Below, piece by piece: positions 23,303 through 32,878 of a stretch of DNA of 51,116 bases. The notes beneath the pieces are model-generated. The model was given only the letters and a program-made list of their open reading frames with translations. It was not told the DNA's origin and did no database searches. The translations under genes and the position numbers were made by a program. Source of the stretch: Microvirga zambiensis WSM3693 (GTDB taxonomy: Bacteria > Pseudomonadota > Alphaproteobacteria > Rhizobiales > Beijerinckiaceae); NCBI RefSeq assembly GCF_016735695.1, contig NZ_JAERQD010000045.1:1-51116 (forward strand), written 5' to 3'. Position 1 is the first letter of the stretch; every line of letters begins with the position of its first letter.

Positions 23303-25768
23303 ATGGAACACCCACGGATGCGCTTCGTCCTACGATTTTTCGGCTTCCTCTTCAGCGTCGGAGCGATCTTCTTCCTGATCGGCGCCGTTGGGCTGGCCTA
23401 TGGATTCTGGTTCTACTCGAAGGATCTGCCGGATCACGCCCAGCTCGCCAATTACGAGCCGCCGGTGATGACCCGCATCCATGCCGCGGACGGCAGCCTG
23501 ATCGCCGAATATGCCCGCGAGCGCCGGCTCTACGTGCCGATCGACTCCGTGCCCAAGCTCGTGATCGGGGCCTTCCTCTCCGCCGAGGATAAGAATTTCT
23601 ACAAGCATCCGGGCATCGATCCCGAGGGTCTGGTGCGCGCCGTCGTGGTCAATCTGCGCTCCGGCGGGTCCCGCGAGCAGGGCGCGTCCACGATCACCCA
23701 GCAGGTCGCCAAGAACTTCCTCGTCGGCAACGAGCGCAGCTACGAGCGCAAGATCCGCGAGGCGCTGATCGCGCTGCGGATGGAATCGACCTTCTCCAAG
23801 GACAAGATCCTGGAGCTCTATCTCAACGAGATCTTCCTCGGCACCCTGACGCCCGGCCGCAACCTGCATGGCATCGCTGCCGCCGCGCTCGACTATTTCG
23901 GCAAGTCGATCCACGAATTGACCATTGCCGAGGCCGCCTATATCGCCGCTCTGCCCAAGGGGCCGAACAACTACCATCCCTTCCGCCAGCGCAAGGCCGC
24001 CATCGAGCGCCGCAATTGGGTGATCGAGCGCATGGCCGCCAACGGCTATATCTCGAAGGAGGAGGCGGATGCGGCGGTGAAGGAGCCGCTCAACGTCAAG
24101 CCGAGGGTGGTCTCCCCGAACAGCATCGCCTCCGGCTATTTCGCCGAGGGCGTGCGCCGCGACATCGCCGAGCGCTACGGCGAGGAAACCCTCTACGAGG
24201 GCGGCCTGCTGATCCGCTCGACCCTCGACCCGAAGATGCAGGCCATGGCCCGCAAGGCGCTGGTGGACGGTCTCGTGCGCTTCGACGAGGCGCGCGGCTG
24301 GCGCGGCGCGCATCAGAAGATCGACCTTGCCGGCCGCGAATGGGGCCTGGCTCTCGCAGAAGTGCCGGCGATGGGCGACGTGCAGCCCTGGCGTCTTGCC
24401 GTCGTGCTCGAGGTCGCGCGCGGACAGGCCAAAATCGGCCTGCAGCCCCGCCGCGAAGCGTCCGGCCAGATGGTCAAGGACCGCGAGACCGGCACGGTGA
24501 CCGCCGATGGCGTGAAATGGACCCGCCGCCCGGTCGAGCGTTCCGTTAACGTCGGCGACGTGGTCTTCGTGGAACCCATGGCCGACAAGCCGGGCCAGTT
24601 CCGCCTCCGCCAGATCCCGGAAATCTCCGGCGCCATCGTGGCCATGGACCCGAATACGGGCCGCGTCCACGCCATGGTCGGCGGCTTCTCCTACGATCAG
24701 AGCGAGTTCAACCGCGCGATCCAGGCCATGCGCCAGCCGGGCTCCTCGTTCAAGCCGATCGTCTATGCGACCGCGCTCGACAACGGCTATACGCCTTCGA
24801 GCACGATCATGGACTCGCCCTTCGTCCTCGACATGGGCCCGGGCCAGGCCGCATGGGCGCCATCGAACTACGACGGCAAGGCCGGTGGTCTGCGCACCCT
24901 GCGCTACGGCGTCGAGCATTCCAAGAACCTGATGACGGTCCGCCTCGCCAACGAGGTCGGCATGCCGGCGATCTCGGAATATGCCCGCCGCTTCGGCGTT
25001 TATGACGACCTGCTGCCGCTGCTCTCCATGTCGCTCGGCGCCGGCGAGACCACGGTGATGCGCATGACGGCGGCCTATTCCATGTTCGCCAACGGCGGAC
25101 GCCGCATCCGGCCGACCCTGATCGACCAGATCCAGGACAGAAACGGCCGCACGCTTTATCGTCACGACGATCGCAAATGCACCACCTGCAATGCCGAGAA
25201 GTGGGATGGAGGCGCAGCGCCCAAGCTCACCGAGACCCGGGAGCAGGTGATCGATCCGCTCACCGCCTATCAGGTCACCTCGATCCTCGAAGGCGTGGTC
25301 CAGCGCGGCACGGCACAGTCGGTCAAGGCGGTCGGCAAGCCGCTCGCCGGCAAGACCGGCACCACCAACGACGCCAAGGACGTGTGGTTCGTCGGCTTCT
25401 CGCCCGATCTCGCGGTCGGCGTCTTCCTCGGCTACGACCAGCCGAAGTCGCTCGGCAACGCGGCGACGGCTGGCCAATACGCCGCGCCGGTGTTCCGCGA
25501 CTTCATGCAGATGGCGCTCAAGGACAAGCCCGCGACGCCGTTCCGTGTGCCTGCCGGCATCAAGCTGATCCGCGTCAGCGCCTCTTCCGGCACCCGCGCC
25601 GGCGGCGAGGGCGGCGGAACGATCCTCGAAGCCTTCAAGCCGGGGCAGGCGCCGCCTGAATACGTGCCGCCGGAGCCCGCGGACGATGGCCCGCAGGCCG
25701 AATACACGCCGGCTCCGCCTCCGGGCGCCCAGCGGGCCGTGGGCGTGGGGCCGAGCGGATTGTATTGA
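23303..25768 (+). CDS. mrcA: Penicillin-binding protein 1A (transglycosylase/transpeptidase)
   Basis: An 821-residue bifunctional peptidoglycan synthase. One N-terminal membrane anchor (about 8-35) precedes the GT51 glycosyltransferase, with its catalytic Glu in AEDKNFYKHPGID and the GASTITQQVAKN strip. An OB-like region (about 340-440) is followed by the transpeptidase: PGSSFKP (the SxxK serine), SKN and KTGTTND. The CTTCNAEKW insert with paired cysteines sits late in the transpeptidase domain. The C-terminal tail is Pro-rich and periplasmic. ATG 23303 or 23318 (both in frame) could be used. The gene follows the amidase by 94 bp and precedes prfB. Confidence 0.96.
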   Translation: MEHPRMRFVLRFFGFLFSVGAIFFLIGAVGLAYGFWFYSKDLPDHAQLANYEPPVMTRIHAADGSLIAEYARERRLYVPIDSVPKLVIGAFLSAEDKNFYKHPGIDPEGLVRAVVVNLRSGGSREQGASTITQQVAKNFLVGNERSYERKIREALIALRMESTFSKDKILELYLNEIFLGTLTPGRNLHGIAAAALDYFGKSIHELTIAEAAYIAALPKGPNNYHPFRQRKAAIERRNWVIERMAANGYISKEEADAAVKEPLNVKPRVVSPNSIASGYFAEGVRRDIAERYGEETLYEGGLLIRSTLDPKMQAMARKALVDGLVRFDEARGWRGAHQKIDLAGREWGLALAEVPAMGDVQPWRLAVVLEVARGQAKIGLQPRREASGQMVKDRETGTVTADGVKWTRRPVERSVNVGDVVFVEPMADKPGQFRLRQIPEISGAIVAMDPNTGRVHAMVGGFSYDQSEFNRAIQAMRQPGSSFKPIVYATALDNGYTPSSTIMDSPFVLDMGPGQAAWAPSNYDGKAGGLRTLRYGVEHSKNLMTVRLANEVGMPAISEYARRFGVYDDLLPLLSMSLGAGETTVMRMTAAYSMFANGGRRIRPTLIDQIQDRNGRTLYRHDDRKCTTCNAEKWDGGAAPKLTETREQVIDPLTAYQVTSILEGVVQRGTAQSVKAVGKPLAGKTGTTNDAKDVWFVGFSPDLAVGVFLGYDQPKSLGNAATAGQYAAPVFRDFMQMALKDKPATPFRVPAGIKLIRVSASSGTRAGGEGGGTILEAFKPGQAPPEYVPPEPADDGPQAEYTPAPPPGAQRAVGVGPSGLY

Positions 25769-25936
25769 CCGGTCCCGCCACCATATAGAAACCGCTTCTC
25801 ACACAACGAAAACGGGTTGTCCTTCGGCTGCTCTTCAGTCGTAGGCAATCCGTTGGTTTTGAGGTGAGGGCGCCTTTACATGATGCAGGGCTCCCCGTAA
25901 GAGCCGTTCACCACACGCACGGACAGCAAAGAAACG

Positions 25937-27065
25937 ATGCGCGCCGAAATCCAGCACCTCGTAGAAGAGACCAAGCAGTCAGTCGGGCTGCTGAGGAGGC
26001 ATCTTTGACTGGGATACCGCCCAGAGACGCCTCGCGGAACTGAACGCCCAGGCTGAAGACCCCAACCTTTGGAACGATGCCGACGCCGCGCAGAAGATCA
26101 TGCGCGAGCGCACCTCGCTCGAGGATCAGATCTCGGCCGTGAAGCGCCTCGAGCAGGAGCTCGAGGATGCCATCACCCTGATCGATCTCGGCGAAGCTGA
26201 AGGTGACGAGGGCACGATCTCGGAGGGCGAGGAGGCCATCCGCAACCTTCAGGCCGAGGCCGCGCGCCGCCAGGTCGAGACCCTGCTCTCCGGCGAGGCG
26301 GATGCCAACGACACCTATGTCGAAGTGCATTCGGGCGCCGGCGGCACGGAAAGCCAGGACTGGGCCAACATGCTCCAGCGCATGTATGCCCGCTGGGCCG
26401 AGCGCCGGAAGTACAAGGTCGAGCTTCTCGAGATCACCGACGGCGAAGAGGCCGGCATCAAGAGCGCCACGCTCCTGATCAAGGGCGTCAACGCCTATGG
26501 CTGGCTCAAGACGGAATCGGGCGTGCACCGCCTCGTGCGCATCTCGCCCTACGATTCGAACGCCCGCCGCCACACGAGCTTCGCCTCGGTCTGGGTCTAT
26601 CCGGTGGTCGATGACCGCATCAACATCGAGATCAAGGAATCCGACTGCCGGATCGACACGTTCCGCTCCTCGGGCGCCGGCGGCCAGCACGTGAACACCA
26701 CGGACTCGGCCGTGCGCATCACCCATATCCCGAGCGGCATCGTGGTGGCCTGCCAGCAGGAGCGCTCCCAGCACAAGAACCGGGCCACCGCCTGGAACAT
26801 GCTGCGCGCCCGCCTCTACGAGGCCGAGCTGAAGAAGCGCGAGGAGAAGGCCAACGCGGAGGCCGCCGCCAAGACCGATATCGGCTGGGGCCACCAGATC
26901 CGCTCCTACGTGCTGCAGCCCTACCAGATGGTGAAGGACCTGCGCACCGGCGCCCAATCCACGAGCCCGCAGGACGTGCTCGACGGCGACCTCGACCCCT
27001 TCATGGAAGCCTCGCTCGCCCAGCGCGTCTATGGCGGCGACGCCGAGGTCGAGGATATCGACTAA
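25937..27065 (+). CDS. prfB: Peptide chain release factor 2, programmed +1 frameshift
   Basis: RF2 reads UAA and UGA and releases the finished protein. A first frame starts at ATG 25937 and runs 23 codons to an in-frame TGA (26006-26008). Reading resumes at 26007, giving a 375-residue protein. The shift site CTT-TGA-C is preceded by AGGAGG (25994-25999), the internal Shine-Dalgarno that promotes the shift. When RF2 is scarce ribosomes slip and make more, so the gene controls itself. The catalytic loop GAGGQHVNT is present; the codon-reading strip reads SPYDS rather than the Escherichia coli SPFDS, as I recall for alphaproteobacteria. It follows mrcA by 168 bp. Confidence 0.97.
26003..26009 (+). 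promoter_or_regulatory. Programmed +1 frameshift site of prfB
   Basis: CTT TGA C, with AGGAGG three bases before the slippery CTT. The in-frame UGA is the very codon RF2 recognises, which makes the shift an autoregulatory switch. Confidence 0.95.
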
Positions 27066-27163
27066 GCAAGCAAACGAGCGATGCGTGCCGGTAGTGCGCG
27101 TCGCTCCAATTTATGACGCATCATGCGGAAGAGTGGACCCAGTTTTCAGCGCTCATCGATGCG

Positions 27164-28312
27164 TTAGACGACGAAGAAGTCGGACGCGCCGATCTTGGCC
27201 GCGCCAAGGATTTTGGCGAAGCAGAGGGCCGCAGCGGGGCCCGAGCCGTCCCGGTCGTAATAGGCGGCGCGCGCACCATCGTTGTCGAAGATGATCCTGT
27301 CGTCGGCGTCCAAGGCAGCCGGCCCGTCGACGAACATCGCGTCGCTGAGCTGACCCTTTGGGATCGCCCCGAAGATCTTTTGCGACAGGACGATCCTGTC
27401 CGTGTCCACCTCGTTGTCGAAGTCCAGGATCCTGTCGACATTCGCACCGGATTTGAGCCAGGTGTCGAAGGTGAACCGGTCGTTGCCGTCACCTCCGCTC
27501 AGCAGATCGCGGCCTGTGCCTCCGGACAGGATGTCGTCGCCGCCGAAGCCGTAGAGCCTGTCGTTGCCGGCATCCCCCTTGGTCACATCCTTGACCGCGA
27601 CCCCGTAGATGATGTCGGCCTTGCTCTTGCCGGTCTGCGACAGAATTTGCTTCGACTGGTTCCAGTGCCATTTGCCGACCTGGCGGCCGTCCTGCGAAGG
27701 ATCGCCGTAGAGCGCCTGGATCGCCTGCAGATCGAGCGGTCCGAGATGGACCGGCCCCATGTCGGCATCGCCGCCCGTGTAGCTCATCACGGTGTTTTCG
27801 ACCTTGTCGAGATCCGAAGCCAGCAGCTGCTTGTTGTGGTCCATCCTGTGAAAAGGATGCTTGAGGCCGAGCGCGTGGCCGATCTCATGCAGGAGCACGT
27901 AGAGCTTGTAGTTCGCGTTCTCCCGGATCTCGCTGCTGTAGAGGCTGTTCAGGTAGACGTTCCCTCCGGACGTATCCCGGACCCTGTCGTCCGCATTCCC
28001 GGCGCGGTTGCGGCTCAATTCGGGAAACTCCGCCCAGGCGACGGCCGAGTCCCACGTTTCCTGCCACTGGAACTTCAGCTCGGCGTCATGCCCTTTGACC
28101 TCGATGAACCGGACGCCGCTGGCATCCCCCCACATCTTCAAGGCCTTCCGCGCAACCTCCCTGTCGGAACTGCTGAACCGCGACCAGTCCCAGAACATGT
28201 CGAGCGCAGGCGGATTGAACGTGTAGGTGAGGAATACCGGCTTTTGCGTGCTGCCGAGGGTGGGGAGCGCATTCCAGCTCTGGCCGGAGAGAATAGCTTT
28301 GTAATCCGGCAT
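27164..28312 (-). CDS. Serralysin-type (M10) RTX metalloprotease, short form
   Basis: A 382-residue secreted zinc protease. The site is H142-E-x2-H146-x5-H152 in LHEIGHALGLKH, with the Met-turn VMSYT (M176). A compact RTX block (GDAGNDRLYGFGGDDILSGG and the next two units) binds calcium. The C-terminal M10 beta-roll ends in DFFVV, typical of type I secretion signals; there is no N-terminal signal peptide. It should be exported by an ABC/MFP/TolC system, none of which is nearby. ATG 28312 is favoured over a TTG at 28336. Its product resembles the 34355 protein in plan but has few RTX units. Confidence 0.9.
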   Translation of the reverse strand: MPDYKAILSGQSWNALPTLGSTQKPVFLTYTFNPPALDMFWDWSRFSSSDREVARKALKMWGDASGVRFIEVKGHDAELKFQWQETWDSAVAWAEFPELSRNRAGNADDRVRDTSGGNVYLNSLYSSEIRENANYKLYVLLHEIGHALGLKHPFHRMDHNKQLLASDLDKVENTVMSYTGGDADMGPVHLGPLDLQAIQALYGDPSQDGRQVGKWHWNQSKQILSQTGKSKADIIYGVAVKDVTKGDAGNDRLYGFGGDDILSGGTGRDLLSGGDGNDRFTFDTWLKSGANVDRILDFDNEVDTDRIVLSQKIFGAIPKGQLSDAMFVDGPAALDADDRIIFDNDGARAAYYDRDGSGPAAALCFAKILGAAKIGASDFFVV

Positions 28313-28401
28313 CCGTCTGAGCTCTGGTCCGATCAAGGGTTACGCAACGGACGGAAACCGTAAAACGTTGCGGCGCCTGGCGGCAAGAGCTCTTTCGGCT
28401 A

Positions 28402-28869
28402 TCAGGGCAGAGCTTTCGCCGCGGCCAGCACCTCCTCCGCGTGTCCCTCGACCTTCACCTTGTTCCAGACCCTGGCGATGGTGCCGTCGCGGTCGATCAG
28501 CACGGTCGTGCGTTCGACGCCCATGTATTTGCGGCCGTACATGCTCTTCTCGACCCAGACGCCGTAGGCTTGCAGCATCTGCGTCGCCTCGTCCGAGGCG
28601 AGGGCGAAGTCGAGGGCGTATTTCGCCCGGAACTTGTCGTGGCTCTTGAGGCTGTCGGGGGACACCCCGACGATCTCCGTGTCGGCAGCGGCGAAGTCCT
28701 TTTTCAAGGCCTGGAACGCCTGGGCTTCCAGGGTGCAGCCGCTGGTATCGTCCTTGGGGTAGAAATACAGCACGACATTTCGGCCTTTAAGGGCTTCGAG
28801 GCCGATCTCCCGACCATCTGTCGCAGGCAGCGAGAAGGCCGGGGCCGGGGATCCGATGCTAAGAGACAT
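28402..28869 (-). CDS. bcp: Peroxiredoxin, BCP/PrxQ type (one-Cys)
   Basis: A 155-residue thioredoxin-fold peroxidase that reduces hydroperoxides. The peroxidatic cysteine is C45 in YFYPKDDTSGCTLEA. It is the only cysteine in the protein: the resolving Cys found five residues later in E. coli BCP is Ala or Gln here, so it must use an outside thiol. ATG 28869 (MSLSIGSPAP) follows AAAGGAAGG; the longer in-frame extension is not family-like. It is probably monocistronic, divergent from the AsmA-like gene. Confidence 0.95.
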   Translation of the reverse strand: MSLSIGSPAPAFSLPATDGREIGLEALKGRNVVLYFYPKDDTSGCTLEAQAFQALKKDFAAADTEIVGVSPDSLKSHDKFRAKYALDFALASDEATQMLQAYGVWVEKSMYGRKYMGVERTTVLIDRDGTIARVWNKVKVEGHAEEVLAAAKALP

Positions 28870-28910
28870 GAGTCGCCTTCCTTTCGGCGGAATGTACTGT
28901 TTGGAAACCT

Positions 28911-28960
28911 TTAGGACATCGGATCCAAAAGTGGACTCCGTTTTTGGGATCGATCCTATG
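28911..28960. repeat. Degenerate palindromic element
   Basis: GGATCCAAAAGTGGA and TTTTTGGGATCGATCC are imperfect arms, like the short GATCC...AAAAGTGGA elements common between Hyphomicrobiales genes. It lies in the 270-bp divergent gap between the peroxiredoxin and AsmA-like genes. Confidence 0.5.
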
Positions 28961-29139
28961 CTCAATCGAAAAGCGGCGTGCCGTTCGGCCCGGAAAACCG
29001 GGGCCGTTTTCCCGAACCAAGTGCACAGGTGCACGAAAGCGGCGGGAGCAGTCGCGAGAGGCGCCGGACACGGCTAAGGTCTCTCCTCTGATTCCTCGAT
29101 TGATCTTAGCGCAAGAACCGGATTGTCTGACGTCATAGA

Positions 29140-32100
29140 ATGAAACGGCCATTTCTGACCACGTTGTTCCGGCGAGACCCGGTCAAACGAAGCCTGCTCA
29201 GGCGCGTGCTGCGTGGCACTCTGTATGTGAAACTTGGCCTTCTGATCCTCGTGGCGGTGGCGCTCGGGCTGTTCTATCTGCGCCTGTCGGCCGCCCCCAT
29301 GACCTTCGGGCGCCTGCCCGAGCGGGTGGCCGAGGCGTTGGCCGAGCGGATCGGCCCCGGCTGGAACGTAACGCTGCGGAATACGGCCATCGAGCTCTAT
29401 GACGGCTCGCCGGCCCTGCGCGCGAACGGCCTCGACATCCGGGCTCCGGGCGGAGATCTCGTCCTGCGGGCGCCCTATGCCATCCTCAGCGTCGACCTGA
29501 CCTCTCTGCTGACGGCCAATCTTCAGCCGAAAGCCATCGAGGTGCGGGACCTGCAGTTGCGTGTCCTCGTCAACCGGGACGGTTCACTGACCTTTTCGCC
29601 CGTGGCGGCGGAGCCGGAGGCGGCCGCGCCCCCGCCCGTTATGACGACGCCCTCCAAGGAGGCGGCGGCTTCGCTCGCCCGCGATGGCCACGGGCCGTCG
29701 CCCGTCTCGGGCGCCATCGGCTCGCTGCTCGAACTGATCGTCGGTCCGTCGAGCGTTCTCAGCTCGCTCGGTCAGGCCCAGCTGACCAATGCGCGCCTCG
29801 TCTTCATCGATGCGGACGGGCGCGAGCGGGCTCGGTTCCAGCGCGTGGACGCCGCATTCGACTGGGCGGAGAACGGCGGCCGCCAGTTCGCGGCGACGGT
29901 GGAGGGGGATCAGGGTCCCTGGCAGCTGAACGGCGACGTGATCGCGCAAGGCAAGGATTCGTACCGTGCGAGCGTCACGGCCGAAGCCGCGCCGATCAAG
30001 GACATCCTGCTGCTGGCCGGGTCGTCCGAACTGCCCGCGACCACGGATATCGAATTCTCCGGACGCTTCGACATCGCCTTCGCGGACGGGCGCATCACGG
30101 AGCTGAAGACGCGGCTCGAGAGCAATGCCGGCACGCTCCAGATCGACGACAAGGATACCTCGCCTTTCCCGGTGGAGCACGCCACCATCGAAGCCCATTG
30201 GGACGAGGCCGGAAAGGCGCTAGCGCTCGAATCCCTCGAAGTGAAGGGGGGCGATACCCAGTTTCGCCTCCAGGGCCGCCTGTCGATGCCCAACGGAAAC
30301 AATCCCTGGCGCATGTCCCTCAGCGGCCGCGACGCCGTCTGGTCGGGGGCAGCCGCCGGCGACAAGCCGCTCCGTGTGAGCGATTTCTCCGCCGACCTGT
30401 CGGGCCCCGACGGGGTCAGGATCAACAACATCACCTTGAAGGGACCGGACCTGTCGGCCCGCATCAGCGGCATCTTGGGCGCCAGCGCGGACCCGAAGGG
30501 GCTGCATCTCGATGTGCAGGCGGAAAAGACAGACCTCCGCTCGGCCCTGCGCATCTGGCCCGAAGCCGTGGCGCCGCCGGTGAGGCGGTATCTGGCTTCG
30601 AACCTTAAGGGAGGCACGCTCGAATCCATCAATCTCAAGGTGGCGATGACGGGCGCGGATATCGAGAAGGCCGTCCATGGCGGTCCGACGCCGGACGATT
30701 CTCTCAAGATCGATTTCGCTGTGTCGAAAGGCGTGCTCCAGGTCGATGCGGGGATTCCGCCGATCTCGAACATGGATGTGGCGGGCCAGGTGACGGGCAC
30801 CAAGGTGTCTCTTCGTGCCCCTTCGGGATTCGTCCAGATGGCGGGCAACCGCTCGCTCAACGCTTCCGACGGCACCTTCGCGCTGGACAATTACTGGGAC
30901 GACAATGCCGTCGCGCGCATCGATTTCCGCCTCACGGGGGGCGCCGACGGGTTGGGCGCCCTGCTGCTGGAGCCGCGCATCAAGGAGATCGCCGGGTTCA
31001 ACATCGATCCGGCCACCATGAAGGGCAAAACGGATCTGCGTGTCGGCATCGGCCTGCCGGTCGAGAACATCCCGGCCTTCGTCGACCTGCCGCTGAAGGT
31101 TACCGGCACGGTCAGCGATTTCGGCGTCGACAAGTTCTTCGGGAAGGACCGCCTGGAAGGCGCCAATCTGTCGATCGCCTATGACAAAGGCGATCTCGCC
31201 GTAAAGGGCGACGGCAAGCTGGCAGGAAGCACCGCCGTCATCGATCTGCACAAGAACCGCCAGGGCGGGCAGGCCAGCGTGGCCTTCTCCCTCGACGAGG
31301 CGGCGCGCAACAGGCGCGGCCTGTCCTTCGGCTCGCAGCTGACCGGCACCATCGGCCTGAAAGCCAGCCTGCCGCTCGGCGAGGCGGCGCCTTCCATCAT
31401 TCTTGTCGAAGCCGATCTCGCCAGGGCCGGAATCGATCAGCTCATCCCGGGCTGGGTGAAGCCGGTCGGCAGACCCGGCAAGCTCAGTTTCACCCTCGCG
31501 GACGGTCCCGCGAACGAGATCCGCGAGCTTCAGCTCGACAGCGGCCCGGTTCAGCTGCGCGGGAATGCGGTTCTTTCGAGCGAGGGCAGTCTGGAGAAGG
31601 CCGAGCTTACCACCTTCAAGCTCTCGCCCGGTGACGACATGAAGGCGCAGATCGAGCGCGCCAGCAACGTCTACAAGGTGACGATCCGCGGCAATGTCGG
31701 CGATGCGCGGCCCTTCATGAAGGGCGCAGGCACGCCGACCGCTTCCCCGGCCCGCGGCGGCACCGCCGCGAAGGAAAGCAAGGATTTCGACCTCGACCTG
31801 AGCCTCAACATCCTGACGGGCTACAACGAGGAGGCAATCACCAACGCTTCCGTCAAGGCCTCCATGCGCAAGGAGAACCTGCGCCAGCTCGACATGAAGG
31901 GGCGCCTCGGCGCCACCGACATCCTCGGCAAGACCATGCCGGATACGAGCGGACGCCCGGTGGTGATCATCCAGGCGGACGATGCCGGGTCCCTTCTGCG
32001 CTTCACCGACATCTACAAGCGGCTGTCGCGCGGCGATCTCATCCTGCAGCTCGGCACCGGCGACGGGCCGCAGGAGGGGCATGTGATCCTGCGCTCCTTC

Positions 32101-32601
32101 GCGCTGATCAACGAACCGGCCCTGCGCCGGATCATCCCGACCCAGACCCAGATCGTCGCCGGGCAGGACAAGTTCGGCAAGCCGCAGATGGTCCGCGTGG
32201 ACGTGAACGAGGTCCAGTTCACGAAGGCGCGCTTCGAGTTCACGCGCTCGGCCGGCCGGCTCGACTTCAAGGATGCCGCCATCTGGGGCAACCAGATCGG
32301 GTTCACGCTCGGCGGCTTCATCGATTATGCGCGGGACAAGCTCGACATTACCGGCACCTTCGTCCCGGCCTATGGGCTCAACAACGTATTCGCCCAGGTG
32401 CCGCTGTTCGGGCCGCTGCTTGGCGGAAGCCAGTATGAGGGATTGTTCGCGGTCAATTTCCGCCTGAACGGGCAGGCGAGCTCGCCGTCTCTGACGGTCA
32501 ATCCGCTCTCGGCGGTGGCACCGGGCTTCCTGCGCAAGCTGTTCGGTGCTGGGGGAGGGGAACCGCAGACAGGATCGCTGCCGACGGTTCCCGAACGCTG
32601 A
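29140..32601 (+). CDS. AsmA/YhdP-like (DUF3971) envelope protein
   Basis: A 1153-residue protein with one N-terminal membrane anchor (about 33-50, KLGLLILVAVALGLFYLRL) and a very long periplasmic beta-rich body. The early MTFGRLPERVAEALAERIGP region, DUF3971-like repeats in the middle and a C-terminal AsmA-type segment (about 1040-1130, with DKLDITGTFVPAYGLN) match the YhdP/TamB/AsmA bridge-protein family. Members are thought to carry phospholipids from inner to outer membrane in a hydrophobic groove. Placement in this branch is secure; the transport role is inferred from family work. ATG 29140 has no strong Shine-Dalgarno. Confidence 0.88.
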   Translation: MKRPFLTTLFRRDPVKRSLLRRVLRGTLYVKLGLLILVAVALGLFYLRLSAAPMTFGRLPERVAEALAERIGPGWNVTLRNTAIELYDGSPALRANGLDIRAPGGDLVLRAPYAILSVDLTSLLTANLQPKAIEVRDLQLRVLVNRDGSLTFSPVAAEPEAAAPPPVMTTPSKEAAASLARDGHGPSPVSGAIGSLLELIVGPSSVLSSLGQAQLTNARLVFIDADGRERARFQRVDAAFDWAENGGRQFAATVEGDQGPWQLNGDVIAQGKDSYRASVTAEAAPIKDILLLAGSSELPATTDIEFSGRFDIAFADGRITELKTRLESNAGTLQIDDKDTSPFPVEHATIEAHWDEAGKALALESLEVKGGDTQFRLQGRLSMPNGNNPWRMSLSGRDAVWSGAAAGDKPLRVSDFSADLSGPDGVRINNITLKGPDLSARISGILGASADPKGLHLDVQAEKTDLRSALRIWPEAVAPPVRRYLASNLKGGTLESINLKVAMTGADIEKAVHGGPTPDDSLKIDFAVSKGVLQVDAGIPPISNMDVAGQVTGTKVSLRAPSGFVQMAGNRSLNASDGTFALDNYWDDNAVARIDFRLTGGADGLGALLLEPRIKEIAGFNIDPATMKGKTDLRVGIGLPVENIPAFVDLPLKVTGTVSDFGVDKFFGKDRLEGANLSIAYDKGDLAVKGDGKLAGSTAVIDLHKNRQGGQASVAFSLDEAARNRRGLSFGSQLTGTIGLKASLPLGEAAPSIILVEADLARAGIDQLIPGWVKPVGRPGKLSFTLADGPANEIRELQLDSGPVQLRGNAVLSSEGSLEKAELTTFKLSPGDDMKAQIERASNVYKVTIRGNVGDARPFMKGAGTPTASPARGGTAAKESKDFDLDLSLNILTGYNEEAITNASVKASMRKENLRQLDMKGRLGATDILGKTMPDTSGRPVVIIQADDAGSLLRFTDIYKRLSRGDLILQLGTGDGPQEGHVILRSFALINEPALRRIIPTQTQIVAGQDKFGKPQMVRVDVNEVQFTKARFEFTRSAGRLDFKDAAIWGNQIGFTLGGFIDYARDKLDITGTFVPAYGLNNVFAQVPLFGPLLGGSQYEGLFAVNFRLNGQASSPSLTVNPLSAVAPGFLRKLFGAGGGEPQTGSLPTVPER

Positions 32602-32610
32602 GGTTTCCGG

Positions 32611-32869
32611 GTCGTGGCTCAGTTTGCGTTCTGGTGGGGGCCGGCACACCGTCATTCCGGGGCCGCGCAGCGGAACCCGACCCGAAGGGCCGCGCCGCAG
32701 GCGTGGAAACCCATAGCCACGACGGCTCAAGAGAGAGGTGAGCAGCGTTGCGCTGCTTTCTTCAAGGCTGGCGGTTATGGGTTTCCCCGCCTGCGGCGTG
32801 GCCCTTCGGGTCGGGCTCGCCTACGGCGCCCCGGAATGACGGGACAGAGCCAATCTTAAGTCACTACCG
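32611..32869. mobile_element. MITE-like element, family B extended (copy 1)
   Basis: The family B core (CGTCATTCCGGGGCCGCG to GCGCCCCGGAATGACGGG) is framed by extra conserved ends: GTCGTGGCTCAGTTTG on the left and CTTAAGTCACTACC on the right. The same ends occur at 37144-37360 and nowhere else in the window. Read inwards, the two ends match imperfectly over about 40 bp, so they are terminal-inverted-repeat-like. No protein is encoded. It ends 10 bp before the tyrS stop. Confidence 0.65.
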
Positions 32870-32878
32870 AAGAATGCT

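Noticed and set aside
23330..25477. A 715-codon open frame opposite the PBP1A gene (and a similar 836-codon one at 30220-32730)
   Set aside because: Both lie wholly opposite clear genes and read as compositional shadows.
26006..26008. The in-frame TGA in prfB as a pseudogene mutation
   Set aside because: The flanking AGGAGG and CTT-TGA-C are the known programmed shift site and the rest of the gene is intact.
28313..28336. TTG 28336 as the start of the short protease
   Set aside because: No ribosome binding site precedes it; the ATG 24 bases downstream is the better choice.
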